Of a DNA stretch of 41,424 nucleotides, positions 15,219 through 23,325 are shown piece by piece; positions within the stretch are counted from its first letter, which is position 1, and the number at the start of each line of letters is the position of its first letter. Source of the stretch: a virus. Location of the stretch: positions 1-41,424 of IMG/VR virus record IMGVR_UViG_3300046454_000154; one strand, written 5' to 3'. A program made the position numbers and the translations under genes. The notes under the pieces are model-generated. The model saw nothing but the letters and a program-made list of their open reading frames with translations, did no database searches and was not told the DNA's origin.

Positions 15219-15710
15219 ATGCCAAATCCAAGAGACAGTAGAAATGACCTGAACAGTTCACACTTTGGACGATGCCCAGTATCAGGAAAGGTTAAGTGGG
15301 CTGACAAGAAGACAGCTAAGACGCAAGTGCGGAGGTTAATATCGAGCGGAAAAGCGAAGACAGATGTGACGCATTATCATTGTGACCATTGTGGATTTTA
15401 TCATGTTGGAACTAAGACGGTATATGGAAAGACTGCATCCAGAGAAGCGCACAGGAGCATCAAGCAGGACACAGTAAACACATTCGGAAAAGGAAAGCAG
15501 GTTGAATTTGTAGGAGTGTTCTACAAGCCGAATCGTTTCCCGACTACGCACAGGTATTATGGAAGAGACTATCAAAGTACAGTTGTGTTCAAGAGTGATA
15601 TACTTAATTGTGGATTCCATTTAACACCAAGAGAAGCAGCGATAGCAAGAGACAAAAGAATACTTGAAATAGGATTAGATGTGCCATTACAAATTTTAAA
15701 AAAGAAATGA
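15219..15710 (+). CDS. Zinc-ribbon protein with AP2-like C-terminus
   Basis: 163 residues. The N-terminal domain has CPVSGKVKWADKKTA with Cys19 and a second half HYHCDHCGFYHVG (Cys55, Cys58, His62), a phage zinc-ribbon pattern. The C-terminal ~45 residues (HRYYGRDYQSTVVF, then GFHLTPREAAIARDKRILEI) resemble an AP2/ERF-type DNA-binding domain (GGF-TpeEAA-AYD). AP2-like domains occur in phage HNH and integrase-type proteins. A sequence-specific DNA-binding role is inferred. Confidence 0.6.
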   Translation: MPNPRDSRNDLNSSHFGRCPVSGKVKWADKKTAKTQVRRLISSGKAKTDVTHYHCDHCGFYHVGTKTVYGKTASREAHRSIKQDTVNTFGKGKQVEFVGVFYKPNRFPTTHRYYGRDYQSTVVFKSDILNCGFHLTPREAAIARDKRILEIGLDVPLQILKKK

Positions 15711-16000
15711 AATTAAAAATATCAGAAGGCGTTATAGGAGAAGACTTGTATGTTGCTTTTGGGATAAGTCAAGAAAGAAATGAGCAGCTATTGGATGGCG
15801 TTCAGGCAGTGGTTGATAAAGGTTTTGAAGCAGCAAGAAATGGTAAGCCGTATAGTATTTGCATGGCTCTTTCAGAGATAGGTGATTATTGTGAAACAGA
15901 TGAAGAATTGGCTTATGCTATGTTCACTTTTTCTGGTAATATACATCGGCTGTTTGATTTGAATACGCCAGACGTTTCTCATCCTCGAAAAGAAATATGA
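15707..16000 (+). CDS. Hypothetical protein
   Basis: 97 residues in ATGA overlap on both sides, immediately upstream of a glycosyltransferase. Mixed alpha/beta with an acidic C-terminal half (ALSEIGDYCETDEEL). No family recognised. Confidence 0.5.
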   Translation: MKLKISEGVIGEDLYVAFGISQERNEQLLDGVQAVVDKGFEAARNGKPYSICMALSEIGDYCETDEELAYAMFTFSGNIHRLFDLNTPDVSHPRKEI

Positions 16001-16626
16001 AGCAGCCATACTTCTCAATAATAATCCCAAGCTATCTCGGAGCTTATGCAGGAGCAGCAGAGAATAGAGAAGAGAAGCTGCGAAGAGCGGTACGTTCCAT
16101 TCTTGGTCAGACATTGAAAGCTAATTCAGATGAAGACTTTGAAATAATTTTTGTTTCAGATGGATGCGACAGGAGCTATGAAATAATGGAGCAAACGTAT
16201 GGAGAGCTTGCTTATGTTTATCAAATCCCAAAGCAGACGAAGTGGAGCGGAGCAGTAAGAAACTTCGGCATAGAGCAGGCAACAGGAAAGTACATAGTGT
16301 ATCTTGATACGGATGATAAGTTCGGAGAAAATCACTTGCTGAATATTTACAGGGAGTTAAAACTTGCAGCAGAGCCAGAATGGGTGTTCTTCAATGACTA
16401 TGTTCACAATAAGAAGACGGGCTTTGTTGAACGGGTGTGTCACATGAACAGGCAGCATCAGTGTGGAACATCCAATATCGCGCATAAGGCACAGCTAAAG
16501 GTGCGATGGGGTGACGGATATTTGCATGACTTCTTTTTCATAAAAAAACTTCATCGGTATTCTTATAAAATAATAAAGGGAGCAGAATATTATGTGTGTC
16601 ACATTCCAAATAAATATGATATATAA
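15997..16626 (+). CDS. Family 2-type glycosyltransferase (GT-A)
   Basis: 209 residues. Opens with FSIIIPSYLG, has the nucleotide-site SDG at 54-56, the WSGAVRNFGIEQATGKYI helix-strand, and the metal-binding DxD region YLDTDDKF (DTDD at 104-107). These are the landmarks of GT2 enzymes that transfer sugar from a nucleotide-sugar. The C-terminal half is shorter than in many GT2 proteins. It is the first of several sugar-type enzymes here. The acceptor could be a hydroxymethylated base in phage DNA or a cell-surface glycan. Confidence 0.85.
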   Translation: MKQPYFSIIIPSYLGAYAGAAENREEKLRRAVRSILGQTLKANSDEDFEIIFVSDGCDRSYEIMEQTYGELAYVYQIPKQTKWSGAVRNFGIEQATGKYIVYLDTDDKFGENHLLNIYRELKLAAEPEWVFFNDYVHNKKTGFVERVCHMNRQHQCGTSNIAHKAQLKVRWGDGYLHDFFFIKKLHRYSYKIIKGAEYYVCHIPNKYDI

Positions 16627-17030
16627 TGCCGATAGACTATAACAGATACCCTGCTAATTGGAAGACAGAGATACGACCAGCAGTTCTCAAGAGAGCAAAG
16701 AACAGGTGTGAAGCAGAAGGATGCGTATTTAAGAATGCAGAAATTGTGTGGAGCGTTAAGAAGTACAAAGCGGAGACGGTGTGGGTGCAGACACTTGAGG
16801 AGGCAATTGATGTTGCAGATAAGAGCGGATGGAAATTAGATAACTATTTGAAGGCTGGAATAATAAGAACAGTTAAAGTTGTTATTACAATTGCACATCT
16901 TGACCATGATGAAACTAATAATGATGTAACACTTGACAGACTGGCAGCGATGTGTCAGTTGCATCACCTAAGATATGATGCAAAAGAAAAGTATAGAAGG
17001 ATAATGAATAAATCAAAATCAAATGTTTAA
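16626..17030 (+). CDS. HNH endonuclease
   Basis: 134 residues. Cys28 and Cys33 (RCEAEGC) start the zinc site; the HNH core reads ITIAHLDHDETNNDVTLDRLAAMCQLHHLRYD, with His91 and His94, Asn98/99 and Cys110-x-x-His113-His114. The usual CxxCH is CxxHH here, which may still bind zinc. Such nucleases serve in homing, packaging or DNA repair. It lies between glycosyltransferases with a one-base overlap upstream, perhaps as a mobile insertion. Confidence 0.8.
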   Translation: MPIDYNRYPANWKTEIRPAVLKRAKNRCEAEGCVFKNAEIVWSVKKYKAETVWVQTLEEAIDVADKSGWKLDNYLKAGIIRTVKVVITIAHLDHDETNNDVTLDRLAAMCQLHHLRYDAKEKYRRIMNKSKSNV

Positions 17031-17349
17031 CGACCCAGATTCAAAACCATTACAGAAAGAAGTGAAATGTCCAGAGTGCGGATATAAAATGGGCAGAGTA
17101 GGATTACCAGAGAAAGGTAGAGTAGTTCCAAAGCCAAAGAAAGATGATATATGTCTTTGTTTTAATTGTGCAGCCATGCTTCGATTCAATGCAGATGAAG
17201 AGACAGTTCATACGGTGACAAAAGAAGAGTTGGCATCTTTGGATTCAGATACATTGTATTATGTACTTCATGAGCAGGCAACATTAAAAGCGTTTGCAAT
17301 GAAAAGGAAAATAGACTTGGCAGCGAAACAGAAAGCAGAGCTGAACTGA
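17023..17349 (+). CDS. Zinc-ribbon protein
   Basis: 108 residues. A four-Cys ribbon is visible: CPECGYKMG early (residues ~13-16), then LCFNCAAML. The remainder is helical (LASLDSDTLYYVLHEQATL). Start context is AAATCAAAATCAAATG, with an 8-base overlap upstream. Likely nucleic-acid-binding; function unknown. Confidence 0.6.
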   Translation: MFNDPDSKPLQKEVKCPECGYKMGRVGLPEKGRVVPKPKKDDICLCFNCAAMLRFNADEETVHTVTKEELASLDSDTLYYVLHEQATLKAFAMKRKIDLAAKQKAELN

Positions 17350-17350
17350 C

Positions 17351-17611
17351 ATGGGAGAAATAGCAGACGATATAATTGATGGCTTCTACTGCCAGATTTG
17401 CGGAGAAGTGATAGACGGAGAAGAGAGTGGTTATCCACGTTCTTGTGCTGGATGCGGTGGTGGTGATTGCGTTGACTTTGATTTTTCAGAATCCGATTCA
17501 GCATATTGGAGAGACGTTGAAAAGCATTTCGATTTCGTGAAGAAGCTAAGGCTTTTGAAGCAGATAAAAGAAAGACGGAGAAGAAGTAATACTTTCGCTT
17601 CCAGAATTTGA
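17351..17611 (+). CDS. Small zinc-finger protein
   Basis: 86 residues. CQICGEVIDGEESGYPRSC and CAGCGGGDC give two Cys pairs typical of a phage zinc ribbon; the C-terminus is basic (KQIKERRRRSN). Sits just before a GT-B glycosyltransferase. Function unknown. Confidence 0.6.
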   Translation: MGEIADDIIDGFYCQICGEVIDGEESGYPRSCAGCGGGDCVDFDFSESDSAYWRDVEKHFDFVKKLRLLKQIKERRRRSNTFASRI

Positions 17612-17615
17612 TATA

Positions 17616-18554
17616 ATGGGAAAGCATGTTAATATTATTTGCGCTAACAATGGAGTAGGGCTTAGTCAGGACAGAGAAATACTGAAAGCAATACTGACTG
17701 CGAACGGGCATCAGGTTTCGTTGAATGAAGGGATGCATCCAAAGGATATGCGCAAGCGATATGACCTGAATATCTTCTGTGAGCAACTGCATCCGCAATG
17801 GATAGGGCTTGCAAAAAAGAATATCATGATACCAAACCCAGAATGGTTCTTTGAGGGATGGATAAAATATCTGTATCGGTTCGATAAGATTTTCTGCAAG
17901 ACGAAAGACTGTGAAAGGATATTCATTGACTATGCGGACATGGAGCAACTTGTATATACTTCATTCACATCGCAAGACAGGTACTTGAAAGGAATTAAGA
18001 AGCAGAGAGTATTCAGTCACTTTGCAGGGAAGAGCAATCACAAAGGAACAGGAGCGATAGTTGCAGCCAGTAAGTGCAGAAAACTTCCGTTACTTAATTT
18101 GTATCTGACACCGAATGAAGGACAGCAGAAATATTATGTGAACAATACAGATGTGATTCTGCATACACAGAGAATCCCAGATGATAAATTCAGGCAGTTG
18201 CAGAATAGCAGCATGTTTCATCTGTGTCCCAGCGAATACGAAGGATGGGGACACTACATAAACGAAGCGAAGAGTATAGGAGCTATCATCATAACAACGA
18301 ATGCAGCACCGATGAATGAGCTTGTGACGAGCAGCTTTGGATTCGGAGCAGCCTATGACACTGTAACGAAACATCATTTAGCTCCGACATATAAAGCAAA
18401 TCCTGAATCTATTGCAGAGTGTATATTGCTTGCAGCAGAGATGAGTGACAGCGTAGCTAAGAAACTAAGCAGGAAGTCAAGAGAAGACTACCTGAACAAC
18501 GATAAGCAGTTCAAAGAAGTATTTATTAATCAAGTAAACCTTTTATTAAATTAA
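17616..18554 (+). CDS. GT-B-type glycosyltransferase
   Basis: 312 residues. The C-terminal domain carries the family 1/4 signature CPSEYEGWGHYINEA (204-218), followed by SIGAIIITTNAAPMNEL, equivalent to P-S-x-x-E-G-x-G ... E-A-x-x-x-G-x-P-V-I-x-T in GT4 enzymes. The N-terminal domain begins VNIICANNGVGL with a Rossmann-like start. It is somewhat short for GT4. The donor sugar cannot be predicted. Together with the GT2-like genes it suggests a multi-sugar product. Confidence 0.8.
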   Translation: MGKHVNIICANNGVGLSQDREILKAILTANGHQVSLNEGMHPKDMRKRYDLNIFCEQLHPQWIGLAKKNIMIPNPEWFFEGWIKYLYRFDKIFCKTKDCERIFIDYADMEQLVYTSFTSQDRYLKGIKKQRVFSHFAGKSNHKGTGAIVAASKCRKLPLLNLYLTPNEGQQKYYVNNTDVILHTQRIPDDKFRQLQNSSMFHLCPSEYEGWGHYINEAKSIGAIIITTNAAPMNELVTSSFGFGAAYDTVTKHHLAPTYKANPESIAECILLAAEMSDSVAKKLSRKSREDYLNNDKQFKEVFINQVNLLLN

Positions 18555-18560
18555 TCTATA

Positions 18561-19034
18561 ATGAAAAATGTATTTGTTATTTTATTGCTTGCAATTCTGG
18601 TATCAGGTTGCAGAAAAGATTGTGAGACAAAGCCAGAAGGTGCGGACACACACTTCTCAAAACAAGATTGGCTTGGCGAATGGGACTACACACTGTATGG
18701 AGATACGAATTATAAATTTCCGATTCACATTGGAGATTCGCATGTTGAAGGTTCTGTATTTATTTATTACCCGTTCACTTTAGGAATCTGCTACTTCATC
18801 GCAGAGAACGATGAGACATGGGACAATCTGACAATGCCAAGACAGATATTGTTAGGAAGCAATGCGCCAGATAACGGAATTGCATTGAGTGGAAGCCTTT
18901 GGTTGAGCAGCGATAAGGACACACTGTATATGGTGATACGGCAAGAGCAATGGTCTCAAGATTGTACGCAATGCATAACGACAACTTACTTATCGGACGG
19001 AGTTCATGGTGATACTTTAATCGCTGTACGATGA
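18561..19034 (+). CDS. Surface-type lipoprotein
   Basis: 157 residues with signal peptide MKNVFVILLLAILVSGC; Cys17 is the lipidation site. The next residues, RKDCE, fit the Bacteroidota lipoprotein export signal (a K-(D/E) pair just after Cys), predicting exposure on the outer-membrane surface. The mature part is beta-rich and ends with CTQC. A phage-encoded surface lipoprotein would suit receptor blocking (superinfection exclusion); that role is inferred. It sits amid glycosyltransferases. Confidence 0.75.
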   Translation: MKNVFVILLLAILVSGCRKDCETKPEGADTHFSKQDWLGEWDYTLYGDTNYKFPIHIGDSHVEGSVFIYYPFTLGICYFIAENDETWDNLTMPRQILLGSNAPDNGIALSGSLWLSSDKDTLYMVIRQEQWSQDCTQCITTTYLSDGVHGDTLIAVR

Positions 19035-19213
19035 ATAATACAAGAGTAAATGAACTTTGGTATTTCATTAATGAGCATCAGGATGAATCTGATTGTGCGC
19101 AGCAGATGAGTAAGTTATTTTCAATACCATTGAAGACTGCGAATGATTTAGTGCTTGATTGGGCTATGAATGCGAAAACTAAATTCGCGGAGCGATTGCA
19201 GAAATTCGAATGA
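19031..19213 (+). CDS. Small helical protein
   Basis: 60 residues, ATGA overlap at both ends. All-helical (NELWYFINEH, QQMSKLFSIPLKTANDLVLDW). No family recognised. Confidence 0.5.
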   Translation: MNNTRVNELWYFINEHQDESDCAQQMSKLFSIPLKTANDLVLDWAMNAKTKFAERLQKFE

Positions 19214-19365
19214 AGTGGACAGAGGCAAACAGGCAGATTATAAGAGACTGCATGGGAAGGCTGACAGCAGGACAGATAGCAATGAAGATGGGACTAAGGG
19301 TTCAGCAGATAGAAGGACAAATAATGTTATTAAAAAAGCAGAATAAAAATGGTGGAAGAGTTTAA
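19210..19365 (+). CDS. Small helix-turn-helix-like protein
   Basis: 51 residues (MKWTEANRQIIRDCMGRL onward), starting in ATGA overlap and running 17 bases into the methyltransferase gene. The segment LTAGQIAMKMGLRVQQIEGQI has the spacing of a simple HTH (a-x-Q-I-A-x-x-M-G-L ... V). Could be a small regulator; inferred. Confidence 0.55.
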   Translation: MKWTEANRQIIRDCMGRLTAGQIAMKMGLRVQQIEGQIMLLKKQNKNGGRV

Positions 19366-20041
19366 GTTTAATTATGATGAGCAGCCAGTCATTCTAAAGG
19401 TGAATGACTATCATCAGGCAAATGAAATCAGGAAGGAAGGAACATTCTACGAACATTGGATGCTTGACTTTATTAAGAATAATTTTTCAGGAGGTACATT
19501 CGTTGATGTTGGAGCGAACACAGGAAACCATACTGTGTTCTTTGCTAAGTTTTGCGATTGTAGAGTTATGGCGATAGAGCCAGTGCAGGAGAGCTATGAA
19601 CTACTTGAAGAAAATCTATTGCTGAATGGATTAATCAATGACGGAGTTTTCACTTTTCAAGTTGCGGTAAGTGATAAGCAAGGGGCTGGCAATATGCAGA
19701 TACCAGACCCAGACAAACAATCAATCGGAGGTGCAAAGCTCTTGGAAATTACAGGCGGTAGAGTTCAGGTCAATCCTCTTGATGATATTCTTGATGGTGT
19801 AAAAAAAGTGACGCTGATTAAGATTGACGTAGAGGGGCATGAACTGAAAGCGTTGTTCGGAGCAAGGCAAACGATAAGAAAGCATAAGCCAGAGCTATTC
19901 ATTGAGACTTTTGAAGAATGGACACTGGAGCTTATTGAAGAGCTTCTGAAAACAGAAGGGTATGAATTGAAGGAGCGTTATTGTCATGCGCCAGTATATC
20001 ATTTCAGCACTAACAAAAAAATCCCAGTAACATACAAATGA
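19349..20041 (+). CDS. FkbM-family SAM-dependent methyltransferase
   Basis: 230 residues. SAM-binding motif I is FVDVGANTGNHTVFF (51-65), motif II has MAIEPVQESYELLEENL (74-90), and later LIKIDVEGHELKALFGA is the FkbM hallmark (K-I-D-V-E-G-x-E). FkbM-type enzymes usually O-methylate sugars. In this neighbourhood it would cap a glycan on DNA or on the cell surface. Length is normal. Confidence 0.85.
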   Translation: MVEEFKFNYDEQPVILKVNDYHQANEIRKEGTFYEHWMLDFIKNNFSGGTFVDVGANTGNHTVFFAKFCDCRVMAIEPVQESYELLEENLLLNGLINDGVFTFQVAVSDKQGAGNMQIPDPDKQSIGGAKLLEITGGRVQVNPLDDILDGVKKVTLIKIDVEGHELKALFGARQTIRKHKPELFIETFEEWTLELIEELLKTEGYELKERYCHAPVYHFSTNKKIPVTYK

Positions 20042-20649
20042 ATATCTGGCATGGATGCTTCGATAATAATAATTTCGGAGACCACGTAGGGAACTATGTG
20101 ATTGAAAAGCTAACAGGAGAGAAGCCTAAGTTTGCGCATGACAGCAGGAAGGTTGACGAAGTGCATGTTTACTCCGGCAGTGTTCTGCAAGAGAGTAAGA
20201 GAAACTGGGTGATGTATGGCTGCGGATTCGGAGAAGACGACCAGCAGATACATGAAGCTCCTAAACAGATTGTGTCGGTCAGAGGTAAGTTGTCAAGAGA
20301 GATGCTATTGAAGCAGGGTATAGAATGTCCAGAAATATATTTCGACATCTGCGAGTACTTGCCTTCTATTTATTATCCGAAGATTAAAAAGAAATATGCA
20401 TTCGGATATATACCTCACTACAATGATTCTTCTATGGTGCTGCTTGCTGATAAAGAGAATGATATTATGATTGACATTTGTGGACAGCCAGAAGAAATTA
20501 TAACGCAAGCGTTGTCGTGCAATAGGATAGTGAGTAGTTCTTTGCATGGATTAATATTGGCAGACGTTTATAGCATTCCGAGAGACTGGAAAAGATTCGA
20601 TGGAGTAAGTGATTTTAAGTTTTACGATTATTTTTCTAAATTCAAATGA
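20038..20649 (+). CDS. Polysaccharide pyruvyl-transferase-like protein
   Basis: 203 residues, short for the family. NFGDHVGNYVIEKL near the N-terminus, SVRGKLSREMLLKQGIECPEI in the middle, FGYIPHYNDSS, and IVSSSLHGLILADVYSIP near the C-terminus match the family order (N-x-G-D ... R-G-x-x-S-R-x-x-L ... I-P-H-Y ... S-S-S-L-H-G-L-I-x-A-D-x-x-x-I-P). Known members add pyruvyl ketals from phosphoenolpyruvate to sugars. Part of an N-terminal half may be missing, so activity is uncertain. Confidence 0.75.
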   Translation: MNIWHGCFDNNNFGDHVGNYVIEKLTGEKPKFAHDSRKVDEVHVYSGSVLQESKRNWVMYGCGFGEDDQQIHEAPKQIVSVRGKLSREMLLKQGIECPEIYFDICEYLPSIYYPKIKKKYAFGYIPHYNDSSMVLLADKENDIMIDICGQPEEIITQALSCNRIVSSSLHGLILADVYSIPRDWKRFDGVSDFKFYDYFSKFK

Positions 20650-20858
20650 TAAAATACATAGTGACAATTAACTACTTCGATGAAAAAAGAGATGTCATAC
20701 TTTCTGATACGTTCTTTGTTAATGCGAAGGACGATGATGAGGCTGACAGAGAAGCAAGAAGGATATTCAATCAGGCAAACGAAACAAGACCAGATATTAT
20801 AAAGGTTCATGCACATGAATTTGTAACTGAACTTGAAAGGAGACTTGAATCTTTATGA
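20646..20858 (+). CDS. Small hypothetical protein
   Basis: 70 residues, ATGA overlap at both ends. One beta hairpin (KYIVTINYFDEKRDVILSDTFFVNA) followed by an acidic helix (DDDEADREARRIFNQANE). No family recognised. Confidence 0.5.
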   Translation: MIKYIVTINYFDEKRDVILSDTFFVNAKDDDEADREARRIFNQANETRPDIIKVHAHEFVTELERRLESL

Positions 20859-21739
20859 AAGATGTTTGTCTAATACCAGCACATACAAGACCAGAGTTCT
20901 TATTCTTGAATCTTGATAGGATAAGAAAAGCGGAGCGGAGCAGAGAGCTTCTGTATATCTTCAAACTTGATGCAGGATTCAGCAGAGATTGCATTGATAT
21001 AATAAAGCAGTTCACAATGGATGGCTTTGTGAATTTAATTTATCAGCAGGAGCGCACAGGATATGGACGGGCGAAGCAGAGCTACAATCTATTGACTGGC
21101 TACCAGAGAGCGGTGGAGACTGCGAGAGATAAAGTATTCATGATTGAAGAAGATATAATGATAGCAACTGACTTCTTCACATGGCACTACAAGGTTCATG
21201 AAGCAGAAAACAATAATCTTTTCTGCTCGATTGCAACAGCAAATAATAACAGAGACGTTCCAGTGACGGACAGGATGGATAGTTATTATTTGACACACGG
21301 AGATTATCAATCACTTGGCGTTTGCTTCAATAAGAAAGTTCTGATTGAGGAAGTGTTGCCATTGGCAGTTGCAGCGTACTATACAAATTCACAAGTGTTC
21401 TGCCAGAAGGAGTTCCCGAATAGTAAAATAGGAAGAGCTTATACGGAGCAGGATGGCTTGATTCGAAGGGTTCAAGAACATCAGGATAAGCTAATTGCAT
21501 TTCCGCATGTAGCAAGAGCGTACCATTCTGGATTCATCGGTTACAACAGGCAGAAGAACTTCAATATGGAGCTTGTTCAAAAGATTGAATATATTCGCAG
21601 CATAATATTCAGCGACCAAAGGATGCGCGAAGTGAATTTTAAGAACCCAGACTTCTATAAAGACAGCAAACCAATAAATCTGGATAACCCTAATCTGGAT
21701 TATGACTTAGTTTTTAATCAACCAGAAATAAAATTCTAA
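20855..21739 (+). CDS. GT-A-type glycosyltransferase
   Basis: 294 residues. Starts VCLIPAHTRPEFLFLNL, typical of a GT-A nucleotide-binding start, and has VFMIEEDIMIATDFF, where EED at 98-100 takes the place of the metal-binding DxD. GYGRAKQSYNLL also recalls such folds. It directly precedes the ParB-like/TET-like cassette with only two small genes between. The substrate is unknown; DNA-base glycosylation is a reasonable inference from position. Confidence 0.7.
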   Translation: MKDVCLIPAHTRPEFLFLNLDRIRKAERSRELLYIFKLDAGFSRDCIDIIKQFTMDGFVNLIYQQERTGYGRAKQSYNLLTGYQRAVETARDKVFMIEEDIMIATDFFTWHYKVHEAENNNLFCSIATANNNRDVPVTDRMDSYYLTHGDYQSLGVCFNKKVLIEEVLPLAVAAYYTNSQVFCQKEFPNSKIGRAYTEQDGLIRRVQEHQDKLIAFPHVARAYHSGFIGYNRQKNFNMELVQKIEYIRSIIFSDQRMREVNFKNPDFYKDSKPINLDNPNLDYDLVFNQPEIKF

Positions 21740-21888
21740 TGCAAACAAAATTTATTGATGTAGCTAAAGGTTACGGACGCATAATAGGATGGGTAACATT
21801 TGCAATGCTATTGATTGCAGGACTTGCGCCATTCGCAGCACTGTTATGGTGGTGGTTGAAATTAGTTTTCAGATTAATAGCAGAATAA
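21739..21888 (+). CDS. Small transmembrane protein
   Basis: 49 residues starting in TAATG overlap with the previous gene. One long hydrophobic segment at about 15-45 (IIGWVTFAMLLIAGLAPFAA and a Trp triplet). No family recognised. Confidence 0.55.
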   Translation: MQTKFIDVAKGYGRIIGWVTFAMLLIAGLAPFAALLWWWLKLVFRLIAE

Positions 21889-21895
21889 GAAATCG

Positions 21896-22144
21896 GTGAA
21901 GCCGTGTACTAAATTCCATAAGAGAGATAGCGTTGAGAAATTGATGTTCGGATTCGTCTATGGAATTATTACAAACTTACCATCAGTAACAAAGCAGCAA
22001 GCAATAAAAAACTTTCTTAGACAATTCCATATCGAGCATGAAAGTGTTCGTTCGCTTGAAACCACTTTCGATAGGATGAGGAAGGAGTTGTTCGAAGAGC
22101 AAAGAAGCAATGAAACAGAAGGCAGAGAAGAAAAAAAAGATTGA
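21896..22144 (+). CDS. Small hypothetical protein
   Basis: 82 residues from GTG 21896. Helical, with VEKLMFGFVYGIITNL and a charged C-terminus (MRKELFEEQRSNETEGREEK). It overlaps the first ParB-like gene by 35 bases, longer than most overlaps here. Start uncertain; no family recognised. Confidence 0.5.
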   Translation: MKPCTKFHKRDSVEKLMFGFVYGIITNLPSVTKQQAIKNFLRQFHIEHESVRSLETTFDRMRKELFEEQRSNETEGREEKKD

Positions 22145-22733
22145 GTGGCGTACAGTTCAAGTTCGTATCGGAGACCTGAAAGAAGCAGCGTACAATCCAA
22201 GAAGACTATCAGCGATGAAGGCAGAGCTTCTGGAAAATTCAATAAAAGAATTTGGCTTCGTTGAAATCCCAGTAGTAAATAAAGATTTTACAATTATTGC
22301 TGGACACCAGAGAATCACAGTAGAAAGGAAGCTACACGGTGATGATGTTTGGATTGATTGTAGAGTTCCTAATAGGCAGCTTACTCCAAAAGAAGAGAAG
22401 GAGTATAACATACGGAGCAATAAGAATAAGGGAGACTTTGATATGACGCTGATGAGTGAGTTTATAGGAGCGGATGCATTGCAAGAGTTTGGATTCAAAC
22501 CGATGGAGGCTGACGGAGCAGGAGAAGGATATGAGCCAGCAGATGATATGAGCCTGAAAGAACATTTCATGCAAAATTCAATTAAGCAGATTGTATTTAA
22601 TTTCGAAGGTGAAGCATTCGATAGTGCGATGAGGAGAATGATTGAAGTAGGAAAGAAAGAAGGTTGTGAAAATATGAGTGAGGTACTTGATAAACTGATT
22701 GCGTTCTATGAAGAAACTAATTTGGCTGACTGA
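22110..22733 (+). CDS. ParB-like protein (first of tandem pair)
   Basis: 207 residues. Residues 15-80 form a ParB/Srx-fold domain: VRIGDLKEAAYNPRRLS, then VEIPVVNKDFTIIAGHQRI, where IAGHQR is the ParB box II (G-x-R/E-R-x) analogue. The C-terminal ~70 residues have QIVFNFEGEAF and a helix ending MSEVLDKLIAFYEE. ParB-like proteins without a ParA partner often accompany phage DNA-modification enzymes and are thought to bind or nick DNA. The gene leads a four-gene overlapping cassette with the TET/JBP-type oxygenase. Confidence 0.8.
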   Translation: MKQKAEKKKKIEWRTVQVRIGDLKEAAYNPRRLSAMKAELLENSIKEFGFVEIPVVNKDFTIIAGHQRITVERKLHGDDVWIDCRVPNRQLTPKEEKEYNIRSNKNKGDFDMTLMSEFIGADALQEFGFKPMEADGAGEGYEPADDMSLKEHFMQNSIKQIVFNFEGEAFDSAMRRMIEVGKKEGCENMSEVLDKLIAFYEETNLAD

Positions 22734-23325
22734 AAAGCGAAAGCCGAATCAGTTGATAGAGATGAAAGGTAATCCTCGCAAGAGCAGCGATGAACAGAAA
22801 AAGAATCTACGTGCATCATTGATTAAATTCGGACTGGCAGAGATACCAGTGATTGATATTGACAATACAATCATTGCTGGGCATGACAGGATTAGAGATT
22901 TGAAGCAGCGTAGTAAAGGAGCTACGCTGATTGACGTAAGAGTGCCTAACAGGGCTTTGACAGAAGACGAAAGAAAGCGTTACAATGTGTTGAGTAATGT
23001 TGATTATGGCATCTGGGATGATGAGAAACTGAATAAATATTTCGGACAGAAGGACTTGTTAAGCTGGGGATTCCATGATAATGAATTTGTGGATACGACA
23101 GTTCACACGGATAAGAACTTAATCACTACGCAGCTTGAAACATATATCGAAGGAAACAGGAAGCAGATTGTTATGTACTACGACTTGGAGAGGTACAACT
23201 TTGTGATGGAGAGAATATTCGACATAATGAAGAGAGAGAAGGTGAGCAATGCAACAGAAGTGTTATTGAGTTTATTGTCATATTATGAAACGAATCGAAC
23301 TAAGAAGAAAGCCAATAGAGGATAA
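22708..23325 (+). CDS. ParB-like protein (second of tandem pair)
   Basis: 205 residues from ATG 22708; TTG at 22699 is possible. ParB-fold: LIEMKGNPRKSSDEQKKNL, AEIPVIDIDNTIIAGHDRI and IDVRVPNRALTEDERKRYN. The C-terminus (QIVMYYDLERYNFVMERIF, then ATEVLLSLLSYYE) mirrors the preceding ParB-like protein, so the two arose by duplication. It overlaps the oxygenase gene by 41 bases, which suggests coordinated translation. Role: DNA binding or targeting for modification (inferred). Confidence 0.8.
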   Translation: MKKLIWLTEKRKPNQLIEMKGNPRKSSDEQKKNLRASLIKFGLAEIPVIDIDNTIIAGHDRIRDLKQRSKGATLIDVRVPNRALTEDERKRYNVLSNVDYGIWDDEKLNKYFGQKDLLSWGFHDNEFVDTTVHTDKNLITTQLETYIEGNRKQIVMYYDLERYNFVMERIFDIMKREKVSNATEVLLSLLSYYETNRTKKKANRG

